From an uncultured delta proteobacterium (lineage in GTDB: Bacteria; Myxococcota_A; Polyangia; Polyangiales; Polyangiaceae), in contig CAITIQ010000239.1 in the NCBI GenBank assembly GCA_903892415.1, positions 1-48,854 on the forward strand: a stretch of DNA of 48,854 nt. The letters are read 5' to 3'. The first letter of the stretch is position 1. Each line of letters begins with the position of its first letter. The notes below the pieces were generated by a model that was not told the origin of the DNA, did not search any database, and saw only the letters and a list, made by a program, of their open reading frames with translations. Both the position numbers and the translations under genes were made by a program. Shown here in pieces: positions 43,557 to 48,854 of the stretch.

Positions 43557-46004
43557 CTACAGGCGTCGAGCTCGGCGTCGCAGCGTCAACAGCAACATGG
43601 TGAGCGCCCAACCGGTAACAGCGCCACCGCCCTTCACGCCCGATACGCTGCAGAGTCCACCCGTTACCGTGGGGATACCCCCACCAGCCCAAGCGTCGAT
43701 CCCCACGGAAAGGACCTGTGTCTCGCCGATGGGCTTGCCGTCATAAAGCACGCCGACCCGCAAGTTGGTTCCGCCTCCGCCACTCGGCCCTGCGATGGTG
43801 AAGGTGTACGTGCCGTGGCTGATCTTACGCGGGGCCTCGATCAAAACACCGCCGTCGAGATCGATGCTCAGCGAACTCGCCGAGAGCCCGGAGGCGAGCG
43901 TGCCGTCTTCACGTCGAAGTTGAATGATGCCTTTGAGCGGCCAGCTCTCGTCTGGCCGCGGGTGTTCCCCACTCAAGTACCAAAAGCTGTTGCCCAGACT
44001 CGGGGCCTGACCTGTCTCCGGTTCCTCGGCCAGCGCTTGCAGCGCATTCTTGAGATCCAGTGCGCCAGCTCCCATCTGCGCTTGATAGCGGGCGGCAGCG
44101 TTGGGCTTGCGAGCCGAGGCCTGAATGAGCTCGGTGGCGGCGGCTTGCGTTAGCTCCGGTCGCTGTTGCAGTAGCAACGCCACCGCTCCGGCAACCACCG
44201 GCGAACTCATCGAGGTTCCGCTTTGAATCGCGTATTCATCGGTGAGCAGGAAGCAAAAATCGTCGGTCGGGCAACCAGGCGGGTTGAAGATCGAATCATC
44301 GTTGACGTCGGGGCTAGCGTCCTCGCCCAACGCCGCTGCGACGAAGGCTCCAGGCGCCGTAATCTCCGGCTTGGCGACGCCGAGCGGGGTAGGCCCAGCG
44401 CCGCTGAAGTAACACGGCATGTCCACCCTCGGGTCCTTGCTCCCACCGAACTCCGGGATCTCGATCAAGCCGACGTCCCTCGAACCCCAGCGCAGCCGAT
44501 TCACCGTGCAACCAACGGCCAAGACGTCGGGGTGGGTTGCAGGTTGGTTGACGGTGCCCTCCACGGTCGCACGTCGAAAGTAGGCGCCGCTCGTGTCGGT
44601 TCCTCTGGCAACGACCCACATCTGTGCGTCGCCGCTACCCTCGAACAGCAGTCGAAATTGGCCGTCTTTCTCCCAGCTTCCACTGACCGCTACAACGGCA
44701 CTGTTGGTGTCGGGGTTGATCGAAGAGTTCTCGTTGACCAGGTTGTTGATGACCGCTGCCGTGACGTCGTCGGTGGTGTAACCAGATTCATCGCCGGGAC
44801 CAACGAGTCCGATCCAGCCCTCGTCATTCGGGCCCTCGAGCCCGACCGAAACCTCGTCACCCGGGCGGAAGGTGATCCAAATGTAGAGATCGCCGCCGTC
44901 CGCTCCGGGCACCAAGATCGGCACTTCGGCCGGGGCGTGTGGTTCTACATGGATTTCGGTGTGAGAGCCGAGGCGATCATCATCCGTCTCCTCTTCGCTC
45001 AGTTTGTAGAGCCCACCGCTGTTGCCGGCTGCAGCGACGATCACTCGTCCCGGTTGGTTCTGCGCCACGAACGCCGCGGTGCCCTTCTCCAGGAGACTCG
45101 TCCCGTCGTGTGGACCGTACTCACCGCCAAGGCTCAAATTGGCGACGGCGGGCATGCCCATCGCTTCAGCCCGTTCGAAGATGAAGTCACAGCCGCGTAT
45201 GATCTCCCCGTCACCGAAGCCGCCATTTTCACTCGGAGCTGCGATCACCAAGGTAGCCTCCGGCGCGATGCCCGAGAGGGACGTGAACGTACCGAGCACC
45301 GGTCCTTGACCGTTGCCTGCGGCGATCGAAGCTACGTGGGTGCCGTGGCCTACCGGGTCACGCAGGTCGTTGGTGAGCGAGTCCTCTTTCAGAAACTCGT
45401 TGATCTCGTCGGCGGAGTACACGGCGCAACGAGCCTGATTCTCCGCGGTGCAACCAAAGCGCTCTTCGAGCTCAGGGTGATAGCCGCGCGGAGGACCCCA
45501 GGTCAGTAGCCAGGCAATCCGCGTTGTCCCGTCGACGTTGCGGAACGTGGGGTGGCGTATGTCGATCCCCGTATCCACCACGCCCACGACGACGCCGGCT
45601 CCGGTGCCAGCGCCCTCGGTGGCTGCCACGAACTCCTCGAGGTGCAGGTGGGCTGCGACCTCGTTGAGCAGCGGCAGGTTGGTCGGACCGGAGGCGTAGC
45701 TGAGGTCCGGGTGGCGCTTGACGAAGTCGAAGTAGTCAGCCGGTTGATATCGCCCACTTGCGATCCCCGGCGCGATCTCCAGCAGGCCAAGCTCGGCCGC
45801 CGTGGTGCCCTTCGGTAAGGACACGAGGAACGGGATGCGCCCTGCACCGTCAGCGAGCGGGTGCTTTCTCCCGCTCGCTGGATGGGGCGTCATCAGCTCG
45901 ACCAAGCGAGCGCTTGGTGGCTGGGCGTTCACCGCCAAGGCAGGCAACCCAAAGCTGCCCAGTCCGACTGCCAACCATGAAAGGGCGCGCGCGCTCGTCA
46001 ACAC
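43557..46004 (-). CDS. secreted S8 (subtilisin-like) protease with MYXO-CTERM-like tail
   Basis: The protein has 815 residues. A signal peptide (LTSARALSWLAVGLGSFGLP) ends near ALAVNA. The catalytic triad is Asp144 (GVVDTGID), His220 (VGHGTHVASIAAG) and Ser598 (SGTSMSSPVVAG). A long insertion of about 200 residues between His and Ser (DGGDLYIWITFRPGDEVSVG, TTDDVTAAVINNLVNE) forms an extra beta domain. The C-terminus reads GLCSVSGVKGGG, then GWALTMLLLTL and RRRARRL: Cys, Gly spacer, membrane helix and Arg cluster, as in MYXO-CTERM sorting signals. Such tails are processed by myxosortases and the Cys is lipidated, placing the enzyme on the cell surface. Role: extracellular or surface protein digestion. 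Confidence 0.94.
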   Translation of the reverse strand: MLTSARALSWLAVGLGSFGLPALAVNAQPPSARLVELMTPHPASGRKHPLADGAGRIPFLVSLPKGTTAAELGLLEIAPGIASGRYQPADYFDFVKRHPDLSYASGPTNLPLLNEVAAHLHLEEFVAATEGAGTGAGVVVGVVDTGIDIRHPTFRNVDGTTRIAWLLTWGPPRGYHPELEERFGCTAENQARCAVYSADEINEFLKEDSLTNDLRDPVGHGTHVASIAAGNGQGPVLGTFTSLSGIAPEATLVIAAPSENGGFGDGEIIRGCDFIFERAEAMGMPAVANLSLGGEYGPHDGTSLLEKGTAAFVAQNQPGRVIVAAAGNSGGLYKLSEEETDDDRLGSHTEIHVEPHAPAEVPILVPGADGGDLYIWITFRPGDEVSVGLEGPNDEGWIGLVGPGDESGYTTDDVTAAVINNLVNENSSINPDTNSAVVAVSGSWEKDGQFRLLFEGSGDAQMWVVARGTDTSGAYFRRATVEGTVNQPATHPDVLAVGCTVNRLRWGSRDVGLIEIPEFGGSKDPRVDMPCYFSGAGPTPLGVAKPEITAPGAFVAAALGEDASPDVNDDSIFNPPGCPTDDFCFLLTDEYAIQSGTSMSSPVVAGAVALLLQQRPELTQAAATELIQASARKPNAAARYQAQMGAGALDLKNALQALAEEPETGQAPSLGNSFWYLSGEHPRPDESWPLKGIIQLRREDGTLASGLSASSLSIDLDGGVLIEAPRKISHGTYTFTIAGPSGGGGTNLRVGVLYDGKPIGETQVLSVGIDAWAGGGIPTVTGGLCSVSGVKGGGAVTGWALTMLLLTLRRRARRL

Positions 46005-46022
46005 GCGCTCAGGATAGGACGT

Positions 46023-47543
46023 TCAGACCGGTGGAACCATGTGCTTCTTTGCCGGCCGGCTGTCGCGCTTGTTGGCGACCATCGCGAAACGACGCACGAT
46101 TTCGCTGCGCAGGCGCTCGGGCTGGACGATGTCATCGATGATCAGCTCGCTGGCGAGCCGCACCAAATCGATGTCTTTGCGATACTCGGCCCGCAGCTTC
46201 TCGACCAACGCGTCCCGCTCCGGCCCCTCGGGCACGGCTTGAATCTTGTTGAAGTAGACCGCATTCACGGCCGCGCTCGGCCCCATCACTGCGATCGACG
46301 CCGAGGGCAAAGCGATACACGCATCTGGCTCGAAGGCAGGACCACACATCGCGTAAAGGCCAGCGCCGTAGGCTTTGCGCACGACCACCGACAGCTTCGG
46401 CACCGTCGCCTCGCTCACCGCCGCGATCATCTTCGCACCGGCGCGAATGATGCCCTGCTTCTCGACCACGGTGCCGATCATGAAACCTGGGACGTCGGCT
46501 AGATAGAGCAGCGGGATATTGAAGGCGTCGCACAGCCAGATGAAGCGTGCGGCTTTGTCTGCGGAGTCCACGAACAGCACGCCGCCCTTGTGTTTGGGCT
46601 GGTTGGCGACGATGCCCACGACGTTGCCGTCGATGCGCGCGAGCCCCGTGACGATCTCCTTCGCGAAGCGCTTCTTGATTTCGAGGAAGGAGCCCTCGTC
46701 AACCACCGAGTCGATCACGCCCATGATGTCGAACGGCTTGTTCTCATCGACCGGGATCAGGCTCGCCAGTTTGTCGGCTGGGTGTTTGGTTGCGCGCGAC
46801 TCAGCTTTGGGCGCCTTATGATCGCAGTTGGTGGGCATCAGCGCGAGGTAGCTTTTGGCCCAGGCGATCGCCTCTTGCTCCGAGTTGACGAGCACGTCCC
46901 CACAGCCGGACTCCGAGCAGTGCATGCGCGCACCGCCGAGCTCCTCGAGCGTAACCTTTTCGCCGATCACCATTTCCGCCATGCGCGGCGAGCCCAGGTA
47001 CATGCTCGCGTTGCCGTCGACCATCACCACTACGTCGCAGAAAGCAGGGATGTAGGCGCCGCCGGCCGCGGAGGGCCCAAACAGCAAGCAAAGTTGCGGT
47101 ACTACCCCGCTCATTTGCACTTCGTTGAAGAAGATTCTCCCAGCGCCACGGCGGCCTGGGAACATGTCGATTTGATCGGTGATTCGGGCTCCAGCCGAGT
47201 CGACCAGGTACAACATGGGCACTCGATTGGCGAGGCTCACCTCCTGAATACGAAGGATCTTCTCGACTGTCCGCGCTCCCCAGGAACCAGCCTTCACGGT
47301 GCTGTCATTGGCCATGATTGCCACCGGCCTGCCAGCCACCGTGGCCATCCCGGTGACCACACCATCGGCTGGAAGTTCGGGATCCACGGCGTTGGCGAAC
47401 AGCCCGTCTTCGACGAATGACCCTTCGTCGACCAAGAGCGCAATGCGCTCGCGCGCGAACAGCTTTTTCTGCTCGGCGTTCTTCTCGTGATACTTGCGGG
47501 CTCCGCCCGTTTCGATCTGGCTCTTCAGCGCGTCTGTCGACAT
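46023..47543 (-). CDS. acyl-CoA carboxylase, carboxyltransferase (beta) subunit
   Basis: The protein has 506 residues. The crotonase-fold halves are clear: GGARKYHEKNAEQKKLFARE, then a first oxyanion Gly pair in FGPSAAGGAYIPAF, and in the second half ADVPGFMIGTVVEKQGIIRA with the acyl-CoA-binding segment KAYGAGLYAMCGPAFEPDAC. It transfers carboxyl from biotin to a CoA ester, most often propionyl-, methylcrotonyl- or acetyl-CoA. Which substrate is used cannot be read reliably. No biotin carboxylase/BCCP gene lies in the window, so the alpha subunit must be elsewhere. The subtilase gene follows after 18 bp. Confidence 0.95.
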   Translation of the reverse strand: MSTDALKSQIETGGARKYHEKNAEQKKLFARERIALLVDEGSFVEDGLFANAVDPELPADGVVTGMATVAGRPVAIMANDSTVKAGSWGARTVEKILRIQEVSLANRVPMLYLVDSAGARITDQIDMFPGRRGAGRIFFNEVQMSGVVPQLCLLFGPSAAGGAYIPAFCDVVVMVDGNASMYLGSPRMAEMVIGEKVTLEELGGARMHCSESGCGDVLVNSEQEAIAWAKSYLALMPTNCDHKAPKAESRATKHPADKLASLIPVDENKPFDIMGVIDSVVDEGSFLEIKKRFAKEIVTGLARIDGNVVGIVANQPKHKGGVLFVDSADKAARFIWLCDAFNIPLLYLADVPGFMIGTVVEKQGIIRAGAKMIAAVSEATVPKLSVVVRKAYGAGLYAMCGPAFEPDACIALPSASIAVMGPSAAVNAVYFNKIQAVPEGPERDALVEKLRAEYRKDIDLVRLASELIIDDIVQPERLRSEIVRRFAMVANKRDSRPAKKHMVPPV

Positions 47544-47571
47544 GCGAGGTTGCTAGCCGCTCCGCGCTGGG

Positions 47572-47592
47572 CATTCAACCGAAGGTTGATGC
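47572..47592 (-). repeat. dispersed hairpin element, third copy of the 14.8-kb repeat core
   Basis: These 21 bases are identical to the reverse complement of 14806-14826. They fold as CAACC-GAA-GGTTG, with flanking CAT and ATG adding pairs around one bulged T. The copy lies in the 70-bp gap between the small uncharacterised gene and the carboxyltransferase. The flanking 96-bp unit is not present here, so this is a core-only copy. Confidence 0.75.
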
Positions 47593-47613
47593 CAGCCGTC
47601 CTTCGACCGAACC

Positions 47614-47922
47614 TCAGCCCAGTCGCATTGCCTCTTCGCTCAGCATCGCGGATACCAACGCGAGACGTACCCCGTCCGGCACGATCACCAAGCCGGTGTC
47701 CAGGTCGCGGGCCAGCGCATCGAACTCGGAGCCGCCGAACTCGTAGACGTCCCGTGGCACGACGATGGCATAAGGCCGTGATTCAGCAGCGACCGTGGTT
47801 ACCGAGGCCAAGTCACAGGCGATCACAGTACCGCCCGACGCCTCCAAAACGGCGTGCTTCACCGTGATCGACAAGCCCGGGCTGGCTGCGACGAGCACCA
47901 CGGCATTGGCCAGTATGGTCAT
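47614..47922 (-). CDS. small uncharacterised protein, degenerate receiver-like
   Basis: The protein has 102 residues from the ATG at 47922 (MTILANAVVLVAASPG). It alternates hydrophobic strands and helices: VVLVAAS, VLEASGGTVIACDL, YAIVVPRDVYEFGG and TGLVIVPDGVRLALVSAML. The order is reminiscent of a CheY-like receiver, but the phosphoacceptor Asp pattern is not recognisable, so I do not assign a function. It lies between the VWA gene (94 bp upstream) and the carboxyltransferase in one direction. Confidence 0.55.
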   Translation of the reverse strand: MTILANAVVLVAASPGLSITVKHAVLEASGGTVIACDLASVTTVAAESRPYAIVVPRDVYEFGGSEFDALARDLDTGLVIVPDGVRLALVSAMLSEEAMRLG

Positions 47923-48016
47923 CCGTGTTGAACGCGAGGAATCATTCACGCGCGCGCACGATAGCAAATGGCGGCCGTCAAGTCGCGAACAGAAGCAGCA
48001 ACATCAACGAGCTACG

Positions 48017-48854
48017 TCAGCTGCTCGCTCGAACGAGCTTGCGTGCGGCCGCCTCCAGCTCGCTCGGTGAGCGCGCGAGGAGCACCGTCGCATGTTGCGC
48101 GTAGACGTTCATTCGGCTGTCGGCCTGCCCCCAGAGCGACGGCTCCTCCGGACAGAGCCAGAACACGGCGCGGGCTTTTCGCTTGAGTTCGAGCAGGTCC
48201 GAGAGCCCGTCTCCAGCGAAGTTCGTACGACCATCCCCTAGCACCACCACAGTCGTTCTCCGGTCCACCGTTTCTCCCACCTGGCGTAAAAGGTCAGCGA
48301 AGGCACGCCCATAGTTGGAGGTCGCCGAGAGCGAGATCAGCCTCCCGCTCTGAATCGTGGAGAGCGCTTGGTCGGCACCGTTCTCGCGCAGCAGCGCGGT
48401 GACCTCAGCCACCTGGGAGACGAAGATGAAGGTGCGTACGCGCCGGAGCAGCTTCTGAGCCGCAGCAATGAACTCCAGCAGAAATACCGATACGTTTCGA
48501 ACCGAGTCGGAGAGGTCACAGAGCACGATCGCTTTGGCTCGATCGCGACGCGGACGTTTGCGGACCAGCTTCATCGGAACGCCGCCCGTTCGAAGAGCCG
48601 CGCGAACCGTGCCGCGTAATTCGACTCGACCCCGTCGAGCTCGCTTCTCACGAACACGCGCTTGCCCCTCGAGCTTCTCGGCGAGCGCGCGCACGGCTCG
48701 TTGGGTTTGTTGGCGCTGTTCGTGGCTATCCCCAAACCCGACGGAGTTCGCTGGCTGGGTGCTTCGAACCAGCTCCTGCTCCAGGGTCGCTCGCACCCGC
48801 CGCTTCATCGCTGCGAGCTCCTCCTCCAAACTGCGCGCGAGTTCGAGCGCGCGA
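48017..48854 (-). CDS. CoxE-like VWA-domain protein, partial at window edge
   Basis: The frame is open to the window end without a stop, so the N-terminus is missing; a TTG at 48829 is only an internal candidate. About 279 residues are visible. A charged helical region (LEEELAAMKRRVRATLEQEL) precedes a von Willebrand A fold: the metal-site strand AIVLCDLSDSVRN has a MIDAS-like DxSxS variant, with the second loop SATSNYG and third VVVLGDGRTN. This matches CoxE-like (PF05762) proteins, which act with a MoxR-type AAA+ ATPase to assemble or insert cofactors in enzymes. No MoxR gene lies within the window; it would be expected beyond 48854. Confidence 0.85.
   Translation of the reverse strand, partial: RALELARSLEEELAAMKRRVRATLEQELVRSTQPANSVGFGDSHEQRQQTQRAVRALAEKLEGQARVREKRARRGRVELRGTVRAALRTGGVPMKLVRKRPRRDRAKAIVLCDLSDSVRNVSVFLLEFIAAAQKLLRRVRTFIFVSQVAEVTALLRENGADQALSTIQSGRLISLSATSNYGRAFADLLRQVGETVDRRTTVVVLGDGRTNFAGDGLSDLLELKRKARAVFWLCPEEPSLWGQADSRMNVYAQHATVLLARSPSELEAAARKLVRASS

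Overview
The window is GC-rich, gene-dense chromosomal DNA, most likely from a myxobacterium of the Polyangia (phylum Myxococcota). This is inferred from gene content: lipoproteins whose acylated Cys is followed by long Gly/Ser/Asn linkers and Cys-rich repeats, a membrane-anchored Ser/Thr kinase, an HTTM protein, a subtilase with a MYXO-CTERM-like tail, a cyclic-nucleotide/PilZ-like protein, and frequent GTG/TTG starts. I saw no rRNA, tRNA, CRISPR array, transposase or phage module, so this looks like ordinary chromosome with accessory patches.

Left part (1-12.3 kb). A GMC oxidoreductase (cut by the window edge), its small subunit-3-like partner and a FadR-type GntR regulator form a minus-strand operon. 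It is divergent from an OPT-family transporter, and a perfect palindrome holding two FadR-type half-sites lies between them at the regulator's start codon. A Zn-ribbon Nudix hydrolase follows. Next comes an unusual two-gene unit: an ankyrin protein with a GNAT-like C-terminal region, and a protein with the iron-binding signature of 2-oxoglutarate/Fe(II) oxygenases. A frameshifted PAS-domain remnant lies just downstream. The minus strand then carries a dienoyl-CoA reductase-like SDR, a methyltransferase, a small lipoprotein, a lamin-tail-domain lipoprotein with a good leaderless promoter, a thiopurine methyltransferase and an FmdB zinc ribbon.

Middle (12.3-29.2 kb). An alpha/beta hydrolase converges on an HTTM protein and its partner, whose N-terminus is encoded inside a 96-bp tandem repeat with covarying hairpins. 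Then come a small Cys-rich lipoprotein, a Prc-type protease, a receptor-like Ser/Thr kinase, a phosphotransferase, a Gly-rich RRM protein, an uncharacterised gene with a strong RBS, and Asd. A plus-strand run follows: an RlmI-like methyltransferase, a steroid-5-alpha-reductase-like membrane protein, hemerythrin, a secreted metallophosphatase and class I fumarase.

Right part (29.2-48.9 kb). A minus-strand operon encodes a Cys-rich lipoprotein, a B12-type radical SAM protein, a class V aminotransferase/epimerase and an ALDH7-type dehydrogenase. A cNMP/PilZ-like protein is divergent from it. The largest block is TamB with an Omp85 (TamA-like) partner that carries a lipobox, preceded by a YpfJ metallopeptidase, a MYXO-CTERM-like subtilase, a biotin-dependent carboxyltransferase, a small uncharacterised protein and a CoxE-like VWA protein cut by the window edge.

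The best candidates for undescribed biology are the ankyrin/GNAT-like plus oxygenase pair, the radical SAM/aminotransferase/ALDH operon, the lipidated Omp85 protein, and the dispersed covarying hairpin repeat.
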